A DNA stretch of 64,000 bases from Nitzschia sp. DOCU1 (GCA_951394045.1 OX595991.1:3286001-3350000), one strand, 5' to 3'. Counted from the stretch's first letter, positions 30,298 through 41,098 are shown. A program made the numbers and translations. The notes: generated by a model from the sequence alone, not told the origin.

Positions 30298-32214
30298 ATG
30301 GCAGTTAGAATAAATAAAATGAAACCAGCGTCGAAAGGAAGTCTCGATGGCAATAACAAGAGGTTAAAGAGGAAGCATCTTCTTCTTCGGTGCGCCGTAT
30401 TGATATTTGGTGTAGTCGAAATTATCGGAGGGTGGAAGCACACCAAGTCGCTTCTTTACGAGGCAAGGGAAGGATATCTATGGGAGCCACCATCCCAGTC
30501 GATATCCAGCAGATACTGCAGCAGATACCCAAAGAAGCGCACAGTGGGGTTGAAGAATGTGGCTTTGCATCATGTAAACGCTCGGTGGACCAACGCGACT
30601 CTGGTTAATACATCAGCCACAGCGCAACTTTTGCCCGGTAGTTTCCTCAAAGATCGGCTCTATCTCATGGGTGCTCGACTTACGCCTTCCTATGACGAGG
30701 ATGATGCGTCGGTTATTTTGACTCTCTTTGGTATCCCAGGCCAGGGAAAGTTCGGCAATTCTGATGAATTTCATTGCAAAACTAATTTGAGCCAGTCGAT
30801 CTGGTCTCATGGTCGTACCAGCAGCGAAATGATACTCTACGCTCAGTTGGATTGTCATATCAACGGTACTTCTTATCAGACATGTGGACCACCAATTGAA
30901 ATGAGCCGTATAGAGACTATTTCGCTGGATTCGAATGTTAATGAGCTGTCTCTGATTTGGCAAGCCAATATATCGCAGTGGTTGGCTCGAGAAGATTTGA
31001 AGTTGCTACCGCCAGAGAGTCAATTATGCGGGTCCATTCGAGTCCACTTTTCGGCTCGCATGGAACCATCGATCGAATCCGTTCCAAACCATCAAACTAT
31101 CCAGCCTCTGTTGACCGTCGATATTCCTCTAGCTACCGGTTCTGTTGGGAATGTCGGCCCCAGGGAGCCATTGCGCCAGTCCAATGGACTCGAGGCGTCG
31201 TATTTTTCCCTCCCGCCCATGGGTGCGACACTGTGCGTTGGAACATTTGGTACAGTCGTACATCCATTTCTTTTGGAGTTTATTCAGCATCATCGAAATG
31301 TTGGTTTTGGTCAAATCATCCTGGGCGTCCTTGACTTTGACGACTCTATGGCAGACCCAATATCTTATTGGAAGAGATTGCTAGGCTCGTTTGCCGATGA
31401 TGGATCAGTCGTGCTAGTTCCTGCCGGAGCCCCTGGAATGGAATGTCATACCGAGTTGCTGAAGGTTGCTTTCTATAATTCGTGTCTTTACTATACCAAG
31501 GGGATCAGTCAGTATGTTGGGATTTGGGACGTGGACGAGTACTGGGTTCCTGAACCGACGAGTGATGAAGCTAGTGCACTCCAAGGGGCGGTGACGCCCC
31601 GGCTTGATAGCGATCGTCTGACAGTAAACACTCGGAACTCGAACTCCGGCAGCGCCGTTGTGGATGCCATGACTCGACTCGCGAACTATCATCGACGGCA
31701 CGGCTGCGAGAATCAAGATTGGTGCTTTCACGGGTTTCCATCCTTCACTGTTCATAGGAAGCAGACCCTAGAGGGCCAGGAAATCGACTACAATCATACT
31801 ACAAAACATCTACTTGTGGATCTGTTTGAGCAAAGCGACAAGGACTCAAATAAGATTTGGCTCAAGAGCATTGCCCAGACAAAGTACGCGTTCTCCGCAG
31901 GATACCATGAGTTCGGATCGTGTCTTCGACCAAATGCAACGCACGCCTGGGATGTCGTTGACCCAGGTGAGACTGACCTTAAGATGCGAGAGCAGAGTTA
32001 TGAAGAGGCATATTCGACAATTTGTCGAAACTTGAGAATTCTGGGGTTCGGCAGCATGCACCACTTTAAAAATCTCGTCACATCGCGCGATGAAATTCCT
32101 GACTTGAAGGACGTTGATCGCTACCCCAGGGACGAGTACATCCAACATTACGGGCGGGCGTTTGCAACGCAGCAACTACAGATTAGCAACGCTTCTACGA
32201 TATCAGCACAGTGA
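30298..32214 (+). CDS. GT92/DUF23-like glycosyltransferase, type II membrane protein
   Basis: A 638-residue protein with a short basic cytosolic tail, a signal anchor (about 28-45), a stem region and a luminal catalytic domain. From about residue 320 it follows the GT92 (DUF23) pattern: a CVGTFG strand, an EFIQHHRNVGFGQIILG segment where the acceptor/nucleotide sugar pocket begins, a CHTELLKVAFYNSCLYY helix, and the acidic DVDEYW motif (about 410) that should bind the metal. Several N-x-S/T sites in the stem suggest it is glycosylated. GT92 enzymes add galactose or related sugars to glycans in the Golgi. The specific linkage cannot be read from sequence. It is not related by obvious motifs to the 19571-21322 protein. 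Confidence 0.82.
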   Translation: MAVRINKMKPASKGSLDGNNKRLKRKHLLLRCAVLIFGVVEIIGGWKHTKSLLYEAREGYLWEPPSQSISSRYCSRYPKKRTVGLKNVALHHVNARWTNATLVNTSATAQLLPGSFLKDRLYLMGARLTPSYDEDDASVILTLFGIPGQGKFGNSDEFHCKTNLSQSIWSHGRTSSEMILYAQLDCHINGTSYQTCGPPIEMSRIETISLDSNVNELSLIWQANISQWLAREDLKLLPPESQLCGSIRVHFSARMEPSIESVPNHQTIQPLLTVDIPLATGSVGNVGPREPLRQSNGLEASYFSLPPMGATLCVGTFGTVVHPFLLEFIQHHRNVGFGQIILGVLDFDDSMADPISYWKRLLGSFADDGSVVLVPAGAPGMECHTELLKVAFYNSCLYYTKGISQYVGIWDVDEYWVPEPTSDEASALQGAVTPRLDSDRLTVNTRNSNSGSAVVDAMTRLANYHRRHGCENQDWCFHGFPSFTVHRKQTLEGQEIDYNHTTKHLLVDLFEQSDKDSNKIWLKSIAQTKYAFSAGYHEFGSCLRPNATHAWDVVDPGETDLKMREQSYEEAYSTICRNLRILGFGSMHHFKNLVTSRDEIPDLKDVDRYPRDEYIQHYGRAFATQQLQISNASTISAQ

Positions 32215-33503
32215 TGCGGATTTGAAGAATCGACCACGAATCAGTGCCTGGCTCTAGTACTATTCAACTGGTAACCCCAAGCCGCAATAGTGCAGATCCA
32301 CGGTGCCAAACGACAGAAGAAGCAGATCAGCAGATGCCTAACCACGGGAAGTCTGATTATGCTTACCAGATCAATGCATATTCTCCTACTTTGTTGCATC
32401 GAAATGAATCCTCGGAGTAGTATCCTCATCGTCGTGGTTGGTTGGAATAAGCCAAACACCGTCCAAAACTTTTGAAGAAGGAACAAAGATTCACTTTCTT
32501 TCCCATGTCCTGCTGCCATCGGAAAAGCGCTTTCGATCTGTGCAACAATTCGAATGGCCTACATCTAGTACCCGAGGTCCCTGATACCGACAAACATTAC
32601 CGGCAGTAGGACATGCCTCAAATCTTGACAATAGGAGCTGTTTGTTTAGACAACGCTGGTCATGCATTTTGCTATTCTGGTTCGGCTGATGTAATGTAGG
32701 AAAAGAAAATGCCTCCCTGACCATCGTGTTGATGTTGCGCTAGCAGGACATGGCATTTCTCCCCACCACTTAAAGGTTATGTCAGAAGTTCTCGTTCGCA
32801 ATGGGCACCTCGACCTTTCGGCGATTTCGATAGCGTCTACACTGCATCTCGGTTAACGCCGACTTCCCCATGGGCATAATGAATGAACGAAACTGCGTAG
32901 CACATCTGACGCAGCATCTCATCATTATGAAAACGAACATTTCCGCGTTACGCGTCGCGTAAAGTAGTGCATATCGACCGTTCCGAATTACTCAAACTGT
33001 ATCGTAGTCTAATCCTTCGCGAGCAGAAAATTTGTTCTAGTTCGCTAGAGCACCTCGAACTTTCGCCTTCTCCTTGGCTAGAGCACATCGACCTTTCCGT
33101 CCTTTCGCCTCGAGGGCTATTGTACAGACGAAACAGCATAGCACATCGGACACATCTGAGCGACAGTTATCAAACGCAACCTTTTACCTCGCTCAATAGC
33201 GCATATGCCTAGGGGCAGTACCAACGTAGCAGCGTCTCACACCTGACGTAGCAACAATTATAAAACTGTCCGCGAGCGAACGACGCGAAGTATTACCAGA
33301 TTACGAAGCTTTGGGTATTGATAAAACAAAACCTCCATCCACTATGAAAGGTCATCGGCATTCGATGCCGATGCCTCGGGAATTCTGAACACTCACTCCA
33401 GCGAAAAGCCCACAAACTCTAAACTTCATTGCTGCCAACAAATACTTTTACAACCACCACCACGACATTTCAAGACAACTTCTTTACTAGTAATTGAACT
33501 CCA
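32215..33503. other. Intergenic region with a perfect hairpin, no gene seen
   Basis: Short diverged repeats (for example Yagcacatctga/cggac-type phrases and cacctcgaMctttcg at about 32807 and 33044) are present. A perfect 9-bp stem/3-nt loop inverted repeat sits at 33353-33373. No ORF of note. Confidence 0.45.
33353..33373. repeat. Perfect inverted repeat (9-bp stem, 3-nt loop)
   Basis: CATCGGCAT, loop TCG, ATGCCGATG. It lies about 130 bp upstream of the small hypothetical gene at 33504. It could be a palindromic protein-binding site or a transcript hairpin; no function is established. Confidence 0.6.
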
Positions 33504-34037
33504 ATGAAGAATCAAGAAGGAAACTCACCCTCGCTGTTTCGTACCCCCGAGCCCTACCAGCAGACAAGTTTGGACTGCGAAAGACGATGTTGTTTCGTAC
33601 AGAAAAGTTTAATGCCTCGCCCCACGGCCAATGTCGTTGCACCCCCACCCCCATGGCCAAGAACAAGCCTGCCTTTCCAATTGGACGATCTCTCATCGGC
33701 CAAGAAGCGCAAGCTTTGCTTCCCTGAGCTTCCCTCCCCCGTCACGAACCATAATCAAAAGGCACGAGGACAAATTGATTCGTCCACGTTGTTCTTTGTC
33801 GATTGCCCGCCGGCTTGGTGCCGCCCTAATAATCTTCATCTCCCAGAACTCCCCGATTATGACGACGAGGATGATCATGCCACTCCTGGAAACAGTGAGG
33901 GTGGTGACGAACAGCAGGAGGGGGCGGGACTACCAAAAAAGAAAAAGACTAGCACTGCTCTCCGTCTTTCCCTCAAGCCACGAAACAAGATGGCGGGACA
34001 TCATTCCTCGATCGTCACCACATACATTCCATGTTAG
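33504..34037 (+). CDS. Hypothetical 177-aa protein, acidic middle and basic tail
   Basis: I do not recognise a family. From the ATG at 33504 the protein has a Pro-rich segment (VAPPPPWP), an SSAKKRKL nuclear-localisation-like patch, a repeated PELP phrase, an Asp/Glu-rich stretch, and a Lys run (PKKKKTS) near the C-terminus. Composition looks like an intrinsically disordered nuclear or regulatory protein rather than random sequence. An internal Met (MPRPTAN) about 37 codons in is an alternative start. Another frame is open over much of the same region, so the call is tentative. Confidence 0.4.
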   Translation: MKNQEGNSPSLFRTPEPYQQTSLDCERRCCFVQKSLMPRPTANVVAPPPPWPRTSLPFQLDDLSSAKKRKLCFPELPSPVTNHNQKARGQIDSSTLFFVDCPPAWCRPNNLHLPELPDYDDEDDHATPGNSEGGDEQQEGAGLPKKKKTSTALRLSLKPRNKMAGHHSSIVTTYIPC

Positions 34038-35259
34038 AAATTTTCTCAAGAAGCGACCACCACCATAAAGCATGTAGTAGAATAATCATTGTAGTCTTTG
34101 AGCCATGTAATGATTGCGTAGAATAGTAAACCAAATGATCAAGTGGTAGTCGCCTGTCGTCGTGTCCTGTGAAAGAAGAAATAGCCCTCGTTAGGCCCGG
34201 CGTATGCATCATCTCAGCCGCGAGCAATGGTATCCGTAGCGTTAGTAGTACTATTCGACGACGCCAAATCATGATGAAGTTATTGGGGCCATGAAGAAAC
34301 AAAGGCGCCAGCATTCTGTAGGTTTTAACTCGAGAACAACACATGTCGACCGGTAGCCTAGCCCCCAGGCAAGCTTCCATTATCTTGAGTAAACACCGCA
34401 GATGAAACATGCGTGTGTCGACATTTTGTCATTGAATGGCATGGTGCGACATGGACGACGCCAATGGCACCCCGCACGTCTTGATTTCTTTATTTTCGTC
34501 CGCGGCGATCGTGCATTTCTCGTGTTGACAATGTTTGCTTCTTCAATGTTCGGCGCGACGTGAAAGGTGGGCCGGTCCATCCGATTGGCAAACGTCTTGA
34601 TTCTTTCTTCTGCTCTTGCCCAATTTTAGTACTGCTGGAGTAGAAGGGCGATATGCGGGTCGTCGTACAAAAGTGCCACCAACTACACCAGCTGCCCAGG
34701 AAATCGGGATCGTCCATCAAGTCTTCTTGACGTTTGCCTTGCGCAAACAGCACGGGCGTGGCATCAACAATGACAGGTCTCGGGGCGCAGGTTCTTTTGC
34801 CTACTACGAGATATCAAAGCCTTGGTATCCGCGTTGCTACTACTACTACTGGTCGACCAGATAGCTTGACTTGATGTCCTAGGCCGAGTCGCCTCTCCAC
34901 CATCATTGTGACCTGTGAGTCTTCCGACATGTCAACAGTCGGCATGAGATCGACAACAACCGTATCTTTTCGGCTCCTCTCAATACACGTGTGATGTGGG
35001 AAGATGCGAGCGTGCACCGCTCGTGACGAAAGACCCGTGTCACGAGCGTGACAAGGGCCTGATGGCTTATATGCTTGCATGTCGTGTGAGACACATTTAC
35101 ATAACATATCTGATGGCGAACCTTTGCTCAACGAACACATTGTGACGCGGCGCGCCGTAGCATCCAAAAAAGATCGCATGCAGTGCATCCAATGCGAGCC
35201 TCCGATACCTAATCGAGACCGACCACATCCTCACCACACATATCTATCCCAACGATCGC
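34038..35259. other. Intergenic region, no gene seen
   Basis: Only short ORFs on both strands, the longest about 130 codons and without domain character. It leads into the SDR gene; a 'tcacgagcgtgac'-type imperfect palindrome lies near 35040. Nothing else is evident. Confidence 0.5.
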
Positions 35260-36141
35260 ATGTCCACCTTCTTGTATCGACTCGTTGTTGTTATTGTTTA
35301 CTTTATCTTACTATCCACTACTACCACTACTGCGTTTAGTATCAAAATGTCCTTTGCTTTAGAGAATCAAGTGATTTGTGTGACGGGTGCGTCGTCGGGC
35401 ATTGGCGCCGCCATTGCCGAAGCCTTGTTTCATCAAGGCGCCAAGGTCGCGATTGGTGCCCGTCGCAAAGACAAGTTGGACGACGTGGCGGCGTCGTTGC
35501 CCAAGGGAGCCCCCGAAGGATGCCCTGGTCAAGTCGTCGCTGTCGAATGTGATGTCACGTCTCGAGAATCCGTGCAGGCCTTTGTCGCCAAAGCCTGTGA
35601 GACGTTTGGAGTGGAATCTCTGAGTGCCATGGTCGCCAATGCCGGCGTCATGTACTTTACGGAAATGAAAAATGCATTTATGGATCAATGGGATCAAACC
35701 ATTGATATTAACTGCAAGGGCGTCACAAACTGTTTTGGAGCCGTCTTGCCAAAAATGGTAGAGGCGGGCAAGGGAAAGATTATTACGATTACTTCCGATG
35801 CCGGAGTTCGTCACTTTCCTACTTTGGCCGTGTATTGCGCCTCGAAACACTTTTGTGAAACTCTTCATGAAATCACTCGTCGCGAATTGGTGGGAACGGG
35901 GGTTACGTTGCATACTATCCAACCCGGCGATGTCAAGGGCACGGAACTCATCATGAAGAATTCGGATACCAGTGCGGCCGAAAAAATGGGGGTCTCCATT
36001 GGTAAACCCGTTGGAGAAGGCTTTGATCGTACTCAGCTATTGGATCCTCAAGACGTTGCCGATGCGGTCGTATATGTCCTCAAGGCGCCGCCCCATGTGG
36101 CCATTAATACTATTTTGATTGAAGCCAGGGATCAAAGTTAA
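35260..36141 (+). CDS. Short-chain dehydrogenase/reductase (classical SDR), signal peptide bearing
   Basis: A 293-residue NAD(P)-dependent oxidoreductase. The first 25 residues or so form a signal peptide ending TTTTTAF-SI, which fits the diatom plastid import site. An internal ATG at 35347 (Met30) would give a cytosolic form. The Rossmann motif TGASSGIG (42-49) binds the cofactor; the following basic residues in IGARRKDKL favour NADP(H). NAGVM, a Ser in ITITSDAG, and the catalytic YCASK (Tyr about 192, Lys four later) complete the active site. Length and motif spacing are those of classical SDRs. The substrate is unknown. Confidence 0.9.
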   Translation: MSTFLYRLVVVIVYFILLSTTTTTAFSIKMSFALENQVICVTGASSGIGAAIAEALFHQGAKVAIGARRKDKLDDVAASLPKGAPEGCPGQVVAVECDVTSRESVQAFVAKACETFGVESLSAMVANAGVMYFTEMKNAFMDQWDQTIDINCKGVTNCFGAVLPKMVEAGKGKIITITSDAGVRHFPTLAVYCASKHFCETLHEITRRELVGTGVTLHTIQPGDVKGTELIMKNSDTSAAEKMGVSIGKPVGEGFDRTQLLDPQDVADAVVYVLKAPPHVAINTILIEARDQS

Positions 36142-36539
36142 CGAGAGACGGAAGGAAGGAGGAATCGTCGGATGGGATTCGCAGTACAAAATCAGAAGTG
36201 TAATCGGATGACTTGATAGTGAGTAGGAGCAACAAAAGGATGCATAGAGAAAGCGGCTGCGTTCTTCGTTTAGACACACTTGAAAGTTTGCGTCTAGGAC
36301 CTAGTTGAGCATTAAAGATCGGGTCGGAAGTAAACGCTACCGCATACTAGTTATTTCTAGGCGCCTTTCCTTTTTGTTTCATGGACGCAATGGTTCTAGT
36401 AGTCACAATCTCTCGATTGGAGTAGTAGATTAGCTAGCACTAGTAGTCGTTATTGAGGCTTTGGAGAACTTGATAGATAAATGTGTCTATCCTTCTATTT
36501 GCATTGTATGATAAAAAGCCTTGAATTAAAAAAACTGTA
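36142..36539. other. Convergent intergenic region
   Basis: It lies between the 3' ends of the SDR gene (plus) and the NTF2-like gene (minus). It is A/T-rich near the right end (gaattaaaaaaactgtat). It probably holds both 3' UTRs and polyadenylation sites. No ORF of note. Confidence 0.5.
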
Positions 36540-37304
36540 TTAGTTTGATCGCGATGGAGGATTCCGCTCCATGACAACAATAGGAGAGGCCATGTGCATG
36601 GTCATCTTCCAAGCCCCGTCTTCTCGTTTATAGATATTGACAGCTTCTAGTCGATTGCTTGCTCCACCGACTTGTTCGACACACCGACAAATGGCAGTCG
36701 TTCCGCAAATCTCAAGCTTGGTGTCCATTGGCTCAATGTCAAAGGCACCACCGCCTGCAAAAATGACGGCCCAACTAGCCAAAATATCCCCGCGTCCTTT
36801 GAGACTGGACATGCCGGGATGAATACACTCGCAGTCATTATTCATTGTCCAGACTTGTTCCATCTGCTTGAGATTTTGTGTGGAAAAGGCTTGATAGAAT
36901 TCGACTTGTGCCCTTCGCACGCCCAACTCGGCGGCAGTTTCGCCTTGATCAATTTGCCACAAGAGATCTTGACATTCTTCCACCGATAGAGAAGGATCCT
37001 GCAACCGGGCTCTAAGAAGAGGAAGCTGGGTTATCCTATCGAGGGGTGGAGAAGAGACGGTGTTTTGGTCGTCCTTTTTGCTGGGAGTCGCATTTGTGGA
37101 CGCTGGGGTGGATGATGAGGATAACGACTCGCGATCTTCTGCCGACGACGACGACGAAGCCTCGCTGTAGTGCGGTAGCCATGATGTTGGTCGTCGAGCA
37201 ACAACAAAACGGAGAGGATTCCCACTAGAAAATGACAATGAAGGTCTGGAAAGACAAACCAACACCAAGTAGAAAATATAACAGGTTGGTATCTTCAACA
37301 TCAT
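36540..37304 (-). CDS. NTF2/SnoaL-like domain protein, probably plastid-targeted
   Basis: The frame is open to 37619, but the Met at 37304 (or the next codon) opens a good signal peptide (MMLKIPTCYIFYLVLVCLS) with a SLSF-SSGN junction like a diatom plastid site, so I choose it: 254 residues. After a Ser/Thr-rich linker there is a short helical segment (LSVEECQDLLWQID). An NTF2-like cone domain of about 120 residues follows (RRAQVEFYQAFSTQNLKQMEQVW ... DCECIHPG ... GRGDILASWAVIF ... WKMTMHMAS). Such domains act as ligand-binding or small enzyme folds. No catalytic assignment can be made from the sequence. Confidence 0.75.
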   Translation of the reverse strand: MMLKIPTCYIFYLVLVCLSRPSLSFSSGNPLRFVVARRPTSWLPHYSEASSSSSAEDRESLSSSSTPASTNATPSKKDDQNTVSSPPLDRITQLPLLRARLQDPSLSVEECQDLLWQIDQGETAAELGVRRAQVEFYQAFSTQNLKQMEQVWTMNNDCECIHPGMSSLKGRGDILASWAVIFAGGGAFDIEPMDTKLEICGTTAICRCVEQVGGASNRLEAVNIYKREDGAWKMTMHMASPIVVMERNPPSRSN

Positions 37305-37871
37305 TCGCGAGGTGGGGGAAATTCTAGTCATGGCTTCTCGGCGGGAGCACTTGTCCACGCAACACTTTCTGATTTGTTTAACAAAAGATGAACTATCCCA
37401 GGTTTTCAGAAAGGGGCAGCTGCATCGACTCTTTGTCCTCAAGGCCCAAGGATCTCTATTTCGAAACGATATGCACCTCTTGCAACAACGAAAAAGAAAA
37501 AGAACAAAAGGAGAAAGATATGGCGCTGTACTAATAGTAGACGAAGACGCGATCGTCACCTTTTGTCGACAGACGTCATCGTCTCTGTCCGACGTCCGCG
37601 TTTGTGGACTCACCCACAACTCGTGTCTCCGACCCTAGTAGGGAGGTGCGACCACGGGTCCATGACGGACCCTGGCGCGGAGCACCATCCAAAAACAACA
37701 CAAAATGATGATGATCGATGATTGATCGATGACAAGATCCGTTTTCGATGCAGCAGCTGCTCATCTCCATCGCCATCCAGCATCGCGCGCAAAACAAATT
37801 GCGACCGTCATTTCCAAGCTAGCAAGCTCTGATATTAATATCGCCAACTCGCTGTACTGCACTCCATCAAA

Positions 37872-38333
37872 ATGACGTTTGACTTGGCAGAATTCAAGAA
37901 AAAGTTTGCGGCCGCCGACGACATTCCGGCGTTGCTGGCGTCTGACTTTTACGACAAGGCCGTGGCGGGGGACGAACCCGCATGGTCCGTGTGGCGATGC
38001 ACGTACGATTATGCCGATGATACGGAATCCTTGGATGCGGCCAAGGAGATTAGCGCCTCGTTTCTCAAGAATACGGAAGGATGCCGATCCGATGTCTTTG
38101 GTGTCATGGTCGTCTTGGAACCTGGTTTGGACGTCGAAGGATTGTGGTTGGTCAAAGGGGCCGATCCCGAAGAAACTTTGTTTGCCAAATGCGGTGATAC
38201 GTCCTGGTTTTCCTGGTCGCAATTGGGACCTGCCATGCTGGATGGTGTCAAGAAGGAAGTTGAAGCGCTGTGGGGTGCCAAGGATTCCTACAATGGCAAG
38301 ACCGTCGCTGACAAGAAAGTATTGACTGAGTAG
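37872..38333 (+). CDS. Stand-alone eEF1B-gamma C-terminal domain protein
   Basis: A 153-residue protein consisting only of the EF1G C-terminal domain. It has FDLAEFKKKFAAAD at the start, then FYDK and the aromatic WSVWRCTYDY core. GVMVVLEPGLDVEGLWLVKG follows, then FSWSQL near the end. In animals, fungi and plants this domain is the C-terminal third of eEF1B-gamma, behind a GST-like domain. Here the ATG at 37872 starts the domain directly, and I see no GST-like exon in the 500 bp upstream. It may be a genuine separate subunit of the eEF1B exchange complex in diatoms or a paralogue with another role. Codon use and length look like an active gene. Confidence 0.85.
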   Translation: MTFDLAEFKKKFAAADDIPALLASDFYDKAVAGDEPAWSVWRCTYDYADDTESLDAAKEISASFLKNTEGCRSDVFGVMVVLEPGLDVEGLWLVKGADPEETLFAKCGDTSWFSWSQLGPAMLDGVKKEVEALWGAKDSYNGKTVADKKVLTE

Positions 38334-39055
38334 ACTCATTAATCAATCGACCGTCGTGATCTTAGTCATTATGTATAGTATTTTCATCGTGGTTAGATCG
38401 GTATGGTGTGTGTTGAACGCTGCGCGGACTAGGCCAAGCCACGACAAACTGATTCTTCCTCTTCGACTGGAACCAAAATCTGCTACAAAACATAGATCCA
38501 TCTTTTGGAAGAAGAGAGGATCATGGCCGCAAAAGGAACCTATTGGGCACAGTTGAGGACGGTATTCGTTAGCTAGCGACCACCAAAATTGAAACCTAGC
38601 TTTAGAGGAGACAGATTTGAGACAGATCTGTGAATTCGGATTGCGAACAGTCGAAAGGCGAGAAGACTTTCCACCAAGTCATAAGACGCAAAGACCGACT
38701 TCTACGGAGTTTGTTTCCATTCTAGAGTAGCCCACTGGCTGGTTGTAGTTACTGGCGGCAGACGATCGATAACTGCATCAGGTTGACTCTCACGATACAA
38801 CATTAGCACCAATATCGCGGGATCGAAGCGTCCGACGGAATGCCTAGTGTAGTCGATAGGAAATTGCCGAATAATAGAGTCGAAAGAATCGGCTAGTTAC
38901 ATGGTTGATAGTGTAGCTAGGTAGAATGGAGCAGCTCTCCCTGGTGACATGCTGACGGATAGTAGTGCGGCGCTATCCCCTCGCCAACTACATCGGCATC
39001 CGGCAGTCACATCGAGCCTCGAGAAAAAACGACAATAATGCGGGTTCTCCTGTGA
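38334..39055. other. Intergenic region, no gene seen
   Basis: Convergent space between the eEF1B-gamma-like gene and the two-exon gene on the minus strand. Only very short ORFs. No repeats noticed. Confidence 0.5.
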
Positions 39056-39793
39056 TCAAAGAGAGGTTCGCAGATGAACCATTGCTGCTCGCTTGGCCCG
39101 CTGACGTTGTTGTCGTTTTCGGCCCAGATCCGCCATGACTCGATCCAACGAATCCATCCGCTCCATCAACGAATCGACCCTATTATCCATGGCATGAATC
39201 CGGCGTTCGGCTTCGTGAACATGCGATGCCTCTGTGTATTTCAAAGGCCGAGCAGGAAAGCTATTCATAGATCTGGACGAACCAATTTCGTTTCGGTCGT
39301 CATCACCACGATCATCGGAGTTTTTGCTGAAGAGTCGACTGTTCAGAGCAGAGAGGCGGGGAGAATATATGAGGGTCTGTTTCCCAAAGAATAACACGAC
39401 AACGAATAACACCATGGATATAACTTACAGCAATCGCTTCCGATCTGCGCTGCTCAAACAGAGGTCTTGGAGCGATCGCCGTAGTGGCAAACGCTCTTCT
39501 TCGTAGTCTTCAATTCCCATGCAAACGCGGCGTTCCACCCGGCCCGTTGTTTGAAGGGACGGTCCGCTGCGACAAGCTGGATGATCCCCAAGCTCAATGG
39601 ACAATTCAATAATATCAACACTGACAAAAGAAACTTGGCGGCGGCGTACGGGTCGATGACTAAGGGAGGCATGAGACGACGTCGAATTGCTGGGACTCAA
39701 GGGTTCCGTCAGGGAAGTCCGTCTGCTATTCGAGCTACTATGTTGACTGTCGCTGCTATCGACGCAGAAGCAATCATCGATGATAGTTGTCAT
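39056..39793 (-). CDS. Two-exon gene with diatom-type 'ELGDHP' motif
   Basis: Exon 1 is 39793-39429, a 90-nt intron is 39428-39339, and exon 2 is 39338-39056. The intron starts with a consensus GTAAGT and ends with a pyrimidine-rich stretch and CAG. Splicing keeps the frame and joins two ORFs that would otherwise end or start abruptly, giving 215 residues. Exon 1 has a Ser-rich N-terminus, then RRRQVSFVSVDIIELSIELGDHP and an acidic/basic tail (DYEEERLPLRRSLQDL). From memory, many uncharacterised diatom proteins share this VSF-(x)n-LGDNP-(x)n-GPP plus DYE-(x)n-R-(x)2-RR pattern. Exon 2 adds a charged coiled coil (HEAERRIHAMDNRVDSLMERM). Function unknown. Confidence 0.72.
39339..39428 (-). other. 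Spliceosomal intron, 90 nt
   Basis: 5' end GTAAGTTAT directly after the exon 1 codon fragment CT; 3' end CTCTCTGCTCTGAACAG. Ninety bases is a usual diatom intron size, and removal restores one frame. This is the only intron in the window that I can support from both boundaries and frame. Confidence 0.75.
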
Positions 39794-41098
39794 GTTGTAA
39801 GTTGATAATGATAGTAATAATATGAGTGCTGTATGGTAGAGATCGTTTGAGAAAAGAGATGGTGGGGGCGACACTCTTGTCGTGCGTTGTAATCGGGTCA
39901 AAATGAACCATCTTGCTTCCGCCGGCATCATCCATCCACTCGGCACTTTTTGCAACGATTCCTTCCCGAACAGTTGACGCCGTGCGCATGGATGGGGCAA
40001 TACGCGAAGGAATCCAAGGGACGACTCGACTCCTAGGGATGCAAGGAGCGATAATAATTAAATATTTGAGGACTAAATAGCACCCGCTTTTTCCCATCCA
40101 TTAATTAGTCTGAGATCTCACTGACTGTGTGGCGATGGAAATTCTATGACATTTAACCCCCAAAAAAGTCAAATGTTCACAATGCGTTCGCAGAAATCGG
40201 AAATTTCATACAGAAGTGACTGGCCTGATAAGGGAAATATTGAAGGTTAAGTAGATACCACCTCAATCAGCATCATACCTTAATCATGGGTTTCTTACTT
40301 ATAAGGTACAAATTACCGGGTATTTAAGTGAGAAAATAGTTTGGGGATTTCCTCAATCGTCCAAATGAGCCCTCCTTCGCCCAAAGAGCTGCGGCTCTCC
40401 CGGAAGTTGTGAATCTTGCATGCAGGGTAGAAAGTGTCCTTGTTCCAAAACTAATTCCTCTGTGGCGTGAAAACTGGATAGAGTACTACAGCTGGTAGGT
40501 GTCCTAGCTATACAGTAGTAGTATGTGTGGTGGGGCGCCTCCAGCTACTGGCCAGAGGAACTACCGGTAGTAGTAGTACAAGGACTTCTTCGTTCTGCTG
40601 CAGCACCAGCACTATCAAATTATCTACCAGCAGAGTTGAAAACGCCGCCTTCATGTCGTCGCAAGCCACCGCAAGATAGTCCGCGGCAGGATCCGTACGA
40701 CTAGTATTGGGAATCGTGAGAGGAAGACCATGGATGTACTGTAGGATCACCCTATAGACCAGCGTATGCCCTCTCGTCGTTTTTGACTCCTGGCCATCCT
40801 CGTCCTGAAGGCCGCTCCTGTCCTCTCAAAGAAGCAAGGAAGGAATAGCTCGACAATGACGCCACCATCATCCTATGAAGGCCCGATTAGAATGAGGCCC
40901 TGCAGCGCCATCGTTGCTGTTCCTTTGCTTCTGCCTATCACCCTTCGTCCACTCGGTCGGACCTGACCATCTTCGTCTAGAAGAAACCTGCTGTTTTGGA
41001 TGCCGTCGCTAAGTCTCCCAGGCCTGTAGGCTCTTCACTATGGGTTTCTTTGACATCTCTTTCGTTGCTACAAATGAGTCATCGCATCGTCATAGACT
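39794..41098. other. Intergenic region, no gene seen
   Basis: A frame is open upstream of the chosen ATG of the preceding gene (to 40000) but looks non-coding. Small trinucleotide-like runs (tagtagtag near 40512-40580) occur. No domain-bearing ORF. Confidence 0.5.

Noticed and set aside
35359..35922. 187-codon minus-strand ORF inside the SDR gene
   Set aside because: Antisense shadow; the plus strand carries all SDR motifs.
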